This document shows, piece by piece, positions 16,233 through 23,576 of a stretch of DNA of 27,601 bases. A program made the position numbers and the translations under genes. Position 1 is the stretch's first letter; every line of letters starts with the position of its first letter. This DNA is from a virus, in IMG/VR virus record IMGVR_UViG_3300031688_001544, positions 1-27,601 of that record. The stretch is one strand, 5' to 3'. The notes under the pieces were generated by a model. It saw only the letters and a list, made by a program, of their open reading frames with translations. It ran no database searches and had not been told where the DNA came from.

Positions 16233-17120
16233 ATGATAATAAATGATAAAAGTATTATATATGATAAAGATGTATTGAAAGATGAATGGAATATAGAATT
16301 AAACTTAAGTTATGATCATGCGTTAGTCGGTATGTCAGGAGGAATGGATTCATCTATTCTATTTTGGATGTTAGCTCATCATATTAATGAGAACAATTTA
16401 AATATTACATTACATGCCTATACATGCATCCATGAAGAGAGACCATGGCAACATATTCATGCAAAGAAAGTAATTGCATATGTAAAATCTGAATTTCCTA
16501 ATGTTAAATTTGGGGTACATGCAATTAATACCACACCAGCAAAGGACTATGTAGCATCTGGAACTACGTTACAATGGAAGACTAGTCGCGAGATAGCTAA
16601 AGAAGGTGGATCAGTAGGTACATACAGTGGTGTGACACTTAACCCACCAGATAGTATAGGTAAACCTATATGGAAAGACGCATGGCCTCGTCGCGCTATG
16701 AATAGGAATGCAGAAACTATTGCTGATTGGGATGTTGATGGAGAATTTATTGAGCATAACAATCCAAGTTTTCATGAGAGAGCTGGTATAGAATGGATAG
16801 CATCTGATTTTAATATGGACTCAGCAGATTCTGATGCTCATCATCAAAGTGCGAGAGACAATAATCACTATCATATTCAACATTATCCATTTTGTATATT
16901 AGATAAGCGTGTAGTACTTGCCTTCTATAAAAAGTATGGCCAGCTGGTATCGTTAGGTGAATTAACTAATTCGTGCGAAGGTCATATTACTATGAGAGGT
17001 GAACCTAAATTTTCAAAGCCTTGTCATTGGTGTTGGTGGTGTATAGAAAAAGAATGGGCAACCTCATATGTATTTAATTATGATGCCAATGTATCAATGA
17101 AAGACTGGCCAGATAGATAA
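16233..17120 (+). CDS. QueC-like PP-loop ATP pyrophosphatase (2)
   Basis: A 295-aa protein from ATG 16233, preceded by GAGAGG about 10 nt upstream (an in-frame GTG at 16215 would add 6 residues). VGMSGGMDSSILFWML contains SGGxDSS (35-41), the PP-loop. The C-terminal zinc-type cysteines are C248 (NSCEG), C264, C267 and C270 (PCHWCWWC), followed by EKEWA, matching the minus-strand paralogue (SCEG..PCKKCWWCKEKFWA). It has a His-rich stretch (SDAHHQSARDNNHYHIQH) absent from the paralogue. It is predicted to activate a carboxylate-like group with ATP. It is sandwiched between two radical SAM genes, overlapping the next by one base (TAATG), so a joint pathway is likely but inferred. Confidence 0.8.
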   Translation: MIINDKSIIYDKDVLKDEWNIELNLSYDHALVGMSGGMDSSILFWMLAHHINENNLNITLHAYTCIHEERPWQHIHAKKVIAYVKSEFPNVKFGVHAINTTPAKDYVASGTTLQWKTSREIAKEGGSVGTYSGVTLNPPDSIGKPIWKDAWPRRAMNRNAETIADWDVDGEFIEHNNPSFHERAGIEWIASDFNMDSADSDAHHQSARDNNHYHIQHYPFCILDKRVVLAFYKKYGQLVSLGELTNSCEGHITMRGEPKFSKPCHWCWWCIEKEWATSYVFNYDANVSMKDWPDR

Positions 17121-18169
17121 TGTATAGTTACTCTGACATAAAGCAAGTACATCTTGAACCGACACAGAAATGTCAAGCTAGATGCCCTATGTGTGATAGG
17201 AATGAAAACGGTGGTAAAGATAATAAGTATCTAACTAACGCTGACCTATCATTACTTGATGTACAGACAATGATGCCAGAAGCATTCGTAAACCAGCTTG
17301 AGAACCTCTATATGTGTGGTAACCATGGTGATCCGATGATGGCACCTGAAGCATTAGAGATAGCTCAATGGTTAAAGAAAGTTAACCCTAAAATAAGACT
17401 TGCCATGAATACAAATGGTGGTGCACGTACACCTGACTGGTGGGCGAAGATGGCGAAGGTCATGGATCATGTAACTTTCTCTGTTGATGGTCTTGATGAC
17501 ACTAATCATTTATATAGACAAGGTGTAAGTTGGGATAAGGTAGAAGAGAACATGGCTGCATTTTGTGATGCAGGTGGAATTGCTAAATGGGAATTCCTAG
17601 TATTCAAACATAATGAACATCAAATAGAAGAGGCCAGACTCTGGTCAGATACACTTGGTGTAACGACTTTTAGTGTGAAGAAGTCAGGCAGATATATATC
17701 TGCTGCAACATTAACTAAAAAAGATTCACACCAATCGAAGGATAGACATGAACAAAACACACAACTCTTGGAGCCACCTACTATGGCGCGCTTTAAAAAC
17801 GCAGCAAGCAAGGACTTTGATAACATTTCTGCTAAATTTGGGAACATGGATACTTATTTGGATGTGGCTGACATAGACTGTAAAGCTATTACAAAGAAAG
17901 AGATCTATATCTCAGCTGAAGGATTTGTATTCCCTTGTTGTTGGACAGCAGGTCAAATGTATAAGTGGTGGCAAAAACCTGGTGAGGCACAGATATGGGA
18001 ACATATAGATCAGTTTGATATTAATGCTATAAATACACCAATAGAAAAGATAGTCAATACATTCTTTAACTCAATAGAGGAAGCATGGGAAGTTGGCCCT
18101 AACCGATTAAAGGTTTGTGCCCTTAAATGTAATAAGAAGTTTGACCCGTTCGCAGCTCAGTGGCAATAG
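17120..18169 (+). CDS. Radical SAM protein with C-terminal SPASM/twitch-like domain (7)
   Basis: A 349-aa enzyme. The start ATG shares one base with the upstream stop. The core motif C18-x3-C22-x2-C25 lies in PTQKCQARCPMCDR; the usual GGEP is replaced by MCGNHGDPMM, an acceptable variant of the SAM-binding strand. SVDGLDDTNHLYRQG follows. Auxiliary cysteines: C254 (IDCKA), C273 and C274 (FPCCW), C333 and C337 (KVCALKC). It is similar in plan to the gene at 15014. Radical SAM enzymes of this layout commonly modify peptides or sugars; which one cannot be told here. The next gene starts at GTG overlapping its last 10 nt. Confidence 0.82.
   Translation: MYSYSDIKQVHLEPTQKCQARCPMCDRNENGGKDNKYLTNADLSLLDVQTMMPEAFVNQLENLYMCGNHGDPMMAPEALEIAQWLKKVNPKIRLAMNTNGGARTPDWWAKMAKVMDHVTFSVDGLDDTNHLYRQGVSWDKVEENMAAFCDAGGIAKWEFLVFKHNEHQIEEARLWSDTLGVTTFSVKKSGRYISAATLTKKDSHQSKDRHEQNTQLLEPPTMARFKNAASKDFDNISAKFGNMDTYLDVADIDCKAITKKEIYISAEGFVFPCCWTAGQMYKWWQKPGEAQIWEHIDQFDINAINTPIEKIVNTFFNSIEEAWEVGPNRLKVCALKCNKKFDPFAAQWQ
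18028..18035 (+). promoter_or_regulatory. Possible intragenic T4-type late promoter (weak case)
   Basis: An exact TATAAATA near the end of the radical SAM gene at 17120, about 125 nt before the next start. It encodes ordinary residues (AINTP) and may be a chance match. Confidence 0.25.
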
Positions 18170-18894
18170 GAAATACAATACTGTTAACCTGGCCTTGTGG
18201 CTCTGGTGGTGATATGGTCAGAACTTGTCTATATCCGTTACTGCATAAAGGTAATTGGGAATATAAACAATTAGATCGTGGGATGAATGGGTATATTGTT
18301 AAACACGGATTAACATGGAATGATAATTTAATATCTTTTGTTGATGAAGTTGGTCAAGCACAAACACCTATTATGTGGACAAGAGATGGTGATGATTATA
18401 TAGATGACACTGGCCAGTCAGATATATTTAAAATTATATTTAGTATCCATAAACGTCATCATTATGAAAACAATATTGAACAGTTAGCAGATCGTTGTAA
18501 GGAAGCATATGTGCTTGATGCGTTACATCCCGTTGTTACTTTTATTTGTGTGAAAGACAATAGGTTATATGAAGTATCTAAAAAGAATTGGTTACTAAAA
18601 ACATTTGATAATAGTTTAAATAAAGGTGTTGAGATAGATGTTGAAAGAAAGAATATGGATGACACCATTAAATGGAGAGAAGACAATCCAGATAGAGCTA
18701 ATCATAATTTTTATGAGTTAGGTGATAGAAAGCATATGATGTTTATGGATAACTTCTTCGATTGGGAATCATTTAAATGGGAACTAATAAGCTTCTGCGG
18801 TGTTTATGATAGAGAATGTCATATAGAAAACTTACCAGTAGTTAAACAATTTTGGCAGGCATGGAGAGATGAGCAAAGAATTAAAGTGGAGTGA
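18160..18894 (+). CDS. GxGGD-motif protein, paralogue 2 (unknown; possibly sulfotransferase-like)
   Basis: A 244-aa protein from a GTG overlapping the previous stop by 10 nt. TILLTWPCGSGGDMVRT (about 6-22) gives a hydrophobic strand followed by G14-S-G-G-D18. The C-terminus, DNFFDWESFKWELISF then PVVKQFWQAW, matches the 26612 protein (DSIYNWESYEAELKKY, HLVKEFWSKW), so these two are full-length paralogues. A strand plus GxGG loop at the N-terminus and a late helix with xWESxxxEL are reminiscent of sulfotransferase-like P-loop proteins, but the usual lysine is missing. Function is not assignable from sequence alone. The following radical SAM gene starts 26 nt before its stop. Confidence 0.6.
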   Translation: MAIGNTILLTWPCGSGGDMVRTCLYPLLHKGNWEYKQLDRGMNGYIVKHGLTWNDNLISFVDEVGQAQTPIMWTRDGDDYIDDTGQSDIFKIIFSIHKRHHYENNIEQLADRCKEAYVLDALHPVVTFICVKDNRLYEVSKKNWLLKTFDNSLNKGVEIDVERKNMDDTIKWREDNPDRANHNFYELGDRKHMMFMDNFFDWESFKWELISFCGVYDRECHIENLPVVKQFWQAWRDEQRIKVE

Positions 18895-19999
18895 GTATGA
18901 CTTCGGTCAAGTACCCTTTGATGACATACAGCACTTCGGTACGAGGTCTATGTTGGATAGGGATACGTTTACCGTGTCTTGGCTCCTAGGAAGATTCTGT
19001 AATTACAAGTGTTCTTACTGCTGGCCGTATGCTAGATCAGATAAGAAAGATCATAGACCACTTGCAGCAACCATAGGAACTATAGATGAAATCAAAAGAC
19101 AAGCTAGAGAAAGAGGATTTAATTCGTTTCACTTCTCACTTTCGGGAGGCGAACCGACATTTCATCCGAGCTACCTCGATATTGTACGCCACCTTAATAA
19201 CGATATGCCTAATTGTAACTTTCATAGTTTACACATGACATCAAATGTTTCTCGTAACATGAAATGGTTCGAGGAATATTATCAAGCATCTAAAGATATG
19301 AATAGAGTATCTATCACTGCATCCTATCATAGGGAACATGTTAACACACCTAAGAAGGTAAGTGAGTTCGCAGACAAATTAGAATTCTGTCAGTCACGTA
19401 ATATACAGATTACTATTAATATGGTTATGGTACCTGAGTTCTTTGAAGAGTTTTATGAAGAGGCATTATACTTTCATGAACGTGGTATCAATGTAACACT
19501 TAAACCACAGAGTGATCCTACAGCTTCATTTGTTGTTGATGGATATACTGATGATCAGTTATCAAGACTACACAATGGTATGCCACAAAGAGGATACACT
19601 ACAGCCAAATCTAAAGTTGAAAGACCTCATTATAAATGGAGAGATGCTGCAGTAGATAATCAGTATGGTAAAGTACCTGCTCACTTTGAAATAGAATTAA
19701 CTGATAGTAAGGGTAAGAAATATTATATTGATCAAGCAGAGAGACTGAATGCATTTAACTTTAATAACTTTAAAGGATGGGAATGCTCATCAGGTTATAG
19801 AAGTATTATTATAAGAGAGCCTGATGGTACAATCAAAAGAAGTTACTCATGTCATGATGAGCCATTAGGTCAAATAGAAACTGGGTTTAAATTATATGAT
19901 GGACCCAAGATATGTACAACAAGTGCTTGCGTATCTTCAGCTGATAGTAAGATACCTAAACGTAAGCCAGGGAATGTGATACCATTATGGACGGTATAG
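18869..19999 (+). CDS. Radical SAM protein with C-terminal SPASM-like cysteines (8)
   Basis: A 376-aa protein. The core motif C44-x3-C48-x2-C51 lies in GRFCNYKCSYC, and SLSGGEPTFHP (GGEP 93-96) follows. The C-terminal region has C306 (WECSSGYRS), C328 (YSCHDEPLG), C349 and C354 (ICTTSACVSS), an auxiliary cluster region unlike that of the genes at 15014 and 17120. It forms a third architectural type in the locus. PDGTIKRSYSC is typical of the SPASM hairpin before the cluster. Substrate unknown. It overlaps the preceding gene by 26 nt and the next small gene by 13 nt if that starts at 19987. Confidence 0.82.
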   Translation: MSKELKWSEYDFGQVPFDDIQHFGTRSMLDRDTFTVSWLLGRFCNYKCSYCWPYARSDKKDHRPLAATIGTIDEIKRQARERGFNSFHFSLSGGEPTFHPSYLDIVRHLNNDMPNCNFHSLHMTSNVSRNMKWFEEYYQASKDMNRVSITASYHREHVNTPKKVSEFADKLEFCQSRNIQITINMVMVPEFFEEFYEEALYFHERGINVTLKPQSDPTASFVVDGYTDDQLSRLHNGMPQRGYTTAKSKVERPHYKWRDAAVDNQYGKVPAHFEIELTDSKGKKYYIDQAERLNAFNFNNFKGWECSSGYRSIIIREPDGTIKRSYSCHDEPLGQIETGFKLYDGPKICTTSACVSSADSKIPKRKPGNVIPLWTV

Positions 20000-20217
20000 A
20001 AGGCCTTATAAATACTTTTGAGATGCGAGAACTTCAACTCGAGGCTGCTCTAGTAATAAGCTCACATAATGCAAACAATATTTGGATAAAACAATTTAAA
20101 GCAGATCATAACTCGGAGGAGTTTTATAAGAATGTCATCAAATGGTATATTAATGAATACGGAGGACTTCCTAGCGAAGTTGGACCCGGAAATAAAATTC
20201 CACTTCTTTACGTTTAA
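19987..20217 (+). CDS. Small protein of unknown function
   Basis: A 76-aa reading frame from ATG 19987. An in-frame ATG at 20023 follows a TATAAATA box by a few bases and may be the real start (64 aa). I do not recognise it. It is acidic and helical in appearance (ELQLEAALVISSHN, EEFYKNVIKWYINEYGG) with no cysteine and no signal peptide. It overlaps the next gene by 86 nt in another frame, unusually long here, so either the next gene starts later or this frame is partly non-coding. Position between a radical SAM gene and a glycosyltransferase-like gene makes it a possible substrate or carrier peptide, but nothing in its sequence requires that. Confidence 0.45.
   Translation: MDGIEGLINTFEMRELQLEAALVISSHNANNIWIKQFKADHNSEEFYKNVIKWYINEYGGLPSEVGPGNKIPLLYV
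20007..20014 (+). promoter_or_regulatory. Possible T4-type late promoter before ATG 20023
   Basis: An exact TATAAATA inside the first codons of the 76-aa frame. Expected initiation near 20020 would give only a 3-nt leader before the in-frame ATG at 20023, close to the leaderless arrangement at 8199 and 24508. Confidence 0.45.
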
Positions 20218-20941
20218 GTGGGGTGATAAGTATGGACCAGAATATGTTAACAGATTATACGGTAGTCTTGTAAAATATTGTGATGTCCCTTTTGCTTTCA
20301 CTTGTATTACTGACAATCCTGATGGGATACGTCCTGAAGTACTTCTTTTAGATTACAATCAAATAGGTCCAGACTCTTGGAGAGCTTACGGTCAAGATAA
20401 AATCTTTACTCGTGAGAAACTGTGCCTAATGGATCTAGATATTCCTGGTACAATAGGTTGGATTGATTTAGATGTATTGATTACAACGGAAGTAACATCT
20501 ATGGTGACACGTGACTTTAAGAAGCCTACCTTTATTCTCAATCATTGGAATATGGATAAAGAAAACTCTTTCAAATGGTTTGGTAAAGGATCTGATTGCC
20601 ATGTGAATAGTAGCTTTGTTATGTGGAAAGATGATGTAGCGCAATGGCTATTTGATTACACTGATAAGAATCTAGAGAAGCTAATGTTCACTTATAAATC
20701 TTTAGATAAATACTTATATTACCAGCATTGGCGTACAGATAGATTAGCATTTTGGGAAGAAGGTTTAGTAGATAATTATAATTTTAGTGAGCCACAGTAT
20801 GAAGAAAGAAAGGAAGTGAGGATAACTTTATTTAATACCTCACATATTATTATACAAAATATGGATATAGAAGCATACGAGTTACATGAAACAGAAGGTA
20901 TGTGGCCATGGGATCATTGGGTGAGTTATGACAAAAGTTGA
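20132..20941 (+). CDS. GT-A-like glycosyltransferase (DxD type), paralogue 2
   Basis: A 269-aa protein with a strong GGAGGAG about 10 nt before ATG 20132; ATG 20153 is an alternative in the same frame. FTFKWGDKYGPEYVNRLYGSL (about 26-46) parallels the first glycosyltransferase-like protein (VTVKWGDKYTVDDVNKLYYS), and GWIDLDVLI holds DLD at 112-114. CHVNSSFVMWKDD corresponds to its INSSVMLFWNDE segment. It carries about 20 extra N-terminal residues, mostly within the overlap with the small upstream frame. Function is inferred as sugar transfer from a nucleotide sugar; the acceptor is unknown. The next gene overlaps by 14 nt. Confidence 0.68.
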   Translation: MSSNGILMNTEDFLAKLDPEIKFHFFTFKWGDKYGPEYVNRLYGSLVKYCDVPFAFTCITDNPDGIRPEVLLLDYNQIGPDSWRAYGQDKIFTREKLCLMDLDIPGTIGWIDLDVLITTEVTSMVTRDFKKPTFILNHWNMDKENSFKWFGKGSDCHVNSSFVMWKDDVAQWLFDYTDKNLEKLMFTYKSLDKYLYYQHWRTDRLAFWEEGLVDNYNFSEPQYEERKEVRITLFNTSHIIIQNMDIEAYELHETEGMWPWDHWVSYDKS

Positions 20942-21371
20942 TGCATGGATATACACACAGGTAACAACATTCAGTGATGCTGAAACGATTGCTATTGTTG
21001 GACCAGCTAATAAGAGAAATCTATATAATGAATTTTCAAACATAAAATCTTTTAAAGAAGTTAATATGTATGACTATGATCCTGCACGTAGTGATGATAA
21101 GAATATTATTAATAAAGATGTTGTATTTGATGTAGAGTTACATGAAGATCTTATTATAAATTACGCATGTGAGAAGATGTGGCCGCTGGGAGAGATGTAT
21201 AAAGATAGAGAATTCATATTGATAGGTGATAATGAGAAACATAATGGTGATTGTAATCCTATAATAAGTAATAAGATGATGGTAAAACAAAATTGTTTAG
21301 AAGAGATTTGGTCTTTTAATGAGTGTACAAGATGGAAAGGTAAATATTTTATGGTGTACGGATGCAACTAG
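20928..21371 (+). CDS. Short methyltransferase-like protein
   Basis: A 147-aa protein. TIAIVGPANKRNLYNEF (20-36) looks like the first strand and glycine loop of a class I SAM-dependent methyltransferase, and LIINYACEKMWPLGEMY (75-91) parallels LVINTSCEHMPDMLDMK of the next protein. MYDYDP (48-52) corresponds to its FFDMDP. The two neighbours therefore appear related, this one being much shorter and lacking the N-terminal 80 residues. The GxG loop is incomplete, so it may be a degenerate or partner subunit. No target can be proposed. Overlaps: 14 nt upstream, 10 nt downstream. Confidence 0.5.
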   Translation: MTKVDAWIYTQVTTFSDAETIAIVGPANKRNLYNEFSNIKSFKEVNMYDYDPARSDDKNIINKDVVFDVELHEDLIINYACEKMWPLGEMYKDREFILIGDNEKHNGDCNPIISNKMMVKQNCLEEIWSFNECTRWKGKYFMVYGCN

Positions 21372-22129
21372 TAGATACATCAACTCGTAAACGATCGCGT
21401 GAGGCAGATCACTTAGGTTCTGATATAGCAAATAATAAAACTCAAGACTTAGATATATATTATAATATGCTTAAATGGTTTCACAGGAATTATCCTGAAA
21501 GGCTAGATAGGTTTATTGAGAGTTGTTCACCTAACCAGATAGAAGGTAAGACATGGTTGGTAGAAGAGTTAGACAATGTACAGATACCACGTGATGATGA
21601 AGGCAAATTTAAGATTGAAATAGTAGGTGGTTGGTTTGGCTTTCCTATGATCGATTTGTTATATGCAAAGTTTGGTGATCAGATAAGAGCAATAGACTTC
21701 TTTGATATGGATCCATTTGCTGCTAAAGTGTTTGGTGTATATCTAAGTATGTGGGATGTAGATATGCAAGATGTTAAAATATTTACTAATACTCAGGGTG
21801 ATTATTTTAATTATAAAGAAAAGCGTAGAGCTCATTTAGTCATAAATACATCATGTGAACATATGCCTGACATGCTTGATATGAAAGAATATTACTTTGA
21901 TCCTGATAGAACATTGCTTGTATTACAAAGTAATGATAAAGATGATGAGCCTGATCATATCAATTGTGTTAAGAGTGAAGTAGAGTTAGCTGAAAAGAAT
22001 GGTATAGCTTTATTAAATGGTGGATGGCGAACAATGAAAAGCAAAGTACTTAAACGAGAAGTACGTGGTGGAGATAAGAAGAAGATCTCTTTTTGGAATA
22101 GATATATGGCGATGGGCAAATGGACTTAG
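21362..22129 (+). CDS. Class I methyltransferase-like protein
   Basis: A 255-aa protein. KIEIVGGWFGFPMIDLL (84-100) fits strand 1 and the SAM loop; AIDFFDMDPFAAKVFG (110-125) carries acidic residues at strand 2; LVINTSCEHMPDM (159-171) is the strand-4 region. An N-S/T-CEHM signature of this kind occurs in uncharacterised phage methyltransferase-like proteins. The N-terminal 60 residues are charged and helical. Substrate unknown; the neighbours suggest small-molecule, peptide or glycan modification rather than DNA methylation, and no DPPY/NPPY motif is present. It overlaps the desaturase gene by 10 nt. Confidence 0.65.
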   Translation: MQLVDTSTRKRSREADHLGSDIANNKTQDLDIYYNMLKWFHRNYPERLDRFIESCSPNQIEGKTWLVEELDNVQIPRDDEGKFKIEIVGGWFGFPMIDLLYAKFGDQIRAIDFFDMDPFAAKVFGVYLSMWDVDMQDVKIFTNTQGDYFNYKEKRRAHLVINTSCEHMPDMLDMKEYYFDPDRTLLVLQSNDKDDEPDHINCVKSEVELAEKNGIALLNGGWRTMKSKVLKREVRGGDKKKISFWNRYMAMGKWT

Positions 22130-22770
22130 AATTATTTTGGTGGGCAACAGCATTAGGCTTTATATGGTGTCAGGTAATAACTCATTACGCTGTCAGTGTA
22201 GGTCTACATAGATACTTTGCTCATGGACAATTTAGAACAAGTGTAGCACACGAATGGGGATTCATAATAGGAATTATGATTGCTTGTGTTCGTACACCTA
22301 TTGGTTGGGTAGCGTCTCATAGAATGCATCATGCCGATACCGAGGGACCATTAGATCCACACAATTATAAAGAGATAGGTTACTTAAAGGTTGCATTAAC
22401 TACGTGGTCTATACCGAAAATACCAATACGATTTGCAAAGGATCTATATGATAACCCAAGACTTGTATGGGCTCATAACAATTGGAAGATATTCTTATTT
22501 ACATACTGGGCAATATGTATGTTGATCTCTCCATACTTCTGGTGGGCTGCAGCATTTATGCCATTCATGTTTGCGAAGATAGGATTTGGTATGTTAAATA
22601 TATTTGGGCATTGGCCTACTGGCCCTAAAGATGGACCATGGATGAATTGGATATTAGGTGGTGATGGTTACCATGAACAACATCATATGCATCCGCGTAG
22701 ATTAATATTAGGTAAGTATGATCTAGGTGGTAAACTGGCGAATAGATTTTGGAAAATAAAAAAACAATAA
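22120..22770 (+). CDS. Fatty acid desaturase (acyl-CoA/acyl-lipid delta-9-like), membrane
   Basis: A 216-aa protein with the three histidine boxes of membrane di-iron desaturases: HRYFAH (H30, H35), HRMHHAD (H67, H70, H71) and HEQHH (H185, H188, H189). Hydrophobic segments lie at about 5-28, 47-63 and 123-158. The typical family length is about 250-380, so this is a compact form with short ends, but every box is intact. It would introduce a double bond into a fatty acyl chain using O2, iron and an electron donor; no donor is encoded here. In context it could alter host membrane lipids or an acyl group made by the cluster. The start overlaps the methyltransferase-like gene by 10 nt. Confidence 0.85.
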   Translation: MDLELFWWATALGFIWCQVITHYAVSVGLHRYFAHGQFRTSVAHEWGFIIGIMIACVRTPIGWVASHRMHHADTEGPLDPHNYKEIGYLKVALTTWSIPKIPIRFAKDLYDNPRLVWAHNNWKIFLFTYWAICMLISPYFWWAAAFMPFMFAKIGFGMLNIFGHWPTGPKDGPWMNWILGGDGYHEQHHMHPRRLILGKYDLGGKLANRFWKIKKQ

Positions 22771-23576
22771 GAAATAACCCTTGGGTAGATGTTCCTATGA
22801 CTGCAGATGTATGGCATTTGTTGAAGGAACAACGCGTAGCTGATACATATTACAAACGTGGTAATGGTGATGCAGCTCAAGATCTAGAATGGGTTGAGGC
22901 AACACATAGATCGTGGGTCCATGAAATTATTGATCTAGCTGAATTCCCTTATTGTTATTTTGTTAATGGTACTACTGATGCAATACATCATTGGCTATTA
23001 AGTGAAGATAGAGATTGGCAACATTACACAGGTGAGTATGAATACCCTAACACAATTAAGCAAGGCCATGAGATAACAGGTGAAGAGCATAACGACAAAG
23101 TTCTATATGTATCTAATCCATCTGCTACTGATGGCAACTTTAAAATACTAGATGTTGATTGTCCAGTCATATTAGATTGTACATATATATCATCCACTGA
23201 TATACAACATATAGATGTGCCTAAAAATACTGAACAAGTTATGTTTTCTTTCTCTAAAGGATTCGGTTTAGTTGGCAATAGATTAGGTTTAGTATATACA
23301 AAGAAACCTCATAAGACATTACACTTATTAAAAGAATTTGAGAACTGGAATTATGGTGGTGTTAAAACAATAGATTTAATCATGAGCAATTACACTGTTG
23401 ATGATATGTATAACGAACATAGAGATAAGCAAGAGAAGGTTTGTGAGATGATGAACCTTATACCTACTGATTGTTTCTTCTTGGCTAACTCGTATGATGA
23501 TTATTATATGCGTAGAAGACGGATGAAAGAAAACAGTGTGGCTCGACTTTGCTTAACCCCGCTAATAGAATGGTAG
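22749..23576 (+). CDS. Short PLP-dependent aminotransferase-like protein (fold type I)
   Basis: A 275-aa protein from TTG 22749; ATG 22797 is a plausible later start. FVNGTTDAIHHWLL (71-84) matches the G-[ST]-T phosphate-binding turn; YVSNPSATDGNF (120-131) resembles the NPxNPTG segment; VILDCTY (140-146) supplies the Asp for the PLP ring (D143); and MFSFSKGFGLVGNRLG (165-180) gives the Schiff-base lysine K170 and a following R178. These occur in the right order with usual spacing. Normal aminotransferases are 350-420 residues, so the C-terminal small domain is mostly absent. Substrate unknown; it could make an amino sugar or aminate a cluster intermediate. Overlaps with both neighbours suggest coupled translation. 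Confidence 0.75.
   Translation: MENKKTIRNNPWVDVPMTADVWHLLKEQRVADTYYKRGNGDAAQDLEWVEATHRSWVHEIIDLAEFPYCYFVNGTTDAIHHWLLSEDRDWQHYTGEYEYPNTIKQGHEITGEEHNDKVLYVSNPSATDGNFKILDVDCPVILDCTYISSTDIQHIDVPKNTEQVMFSFSKGFGLVGNRLGLVYTKKPHKTLHLLKEFENWNYGGVKTIDLIMSNYTVDDMYNEHRDKQEKVCEMMNLIPTDCFFLANSYDDYYMRRRRMKENSVARLCLTPLIEW

Noticed and set aside
9643-17120. A deazaguanine (preQ0) DNA-modification pathway
   Set aside because: Two QueC-like proteins are present but no FolE, QueD, QueE-like or transglycosylase gene is recognisable; the radical SAM proteins have twitch/SPASM layouts unlike the short QueE.
19987-20217. RiPP precursor peptide
   Set aside because: No leader-core organisation, Cys/Ser/Thr-rich core, or double-Gly site is visible; kept only as an unknown small protein.
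21362-22129. DNA methyltransferase
   Set aside because: No DPPY/NPPY catalytic motif or target-recognition region; the fold resemblance is only to generic class I methyltransferases.
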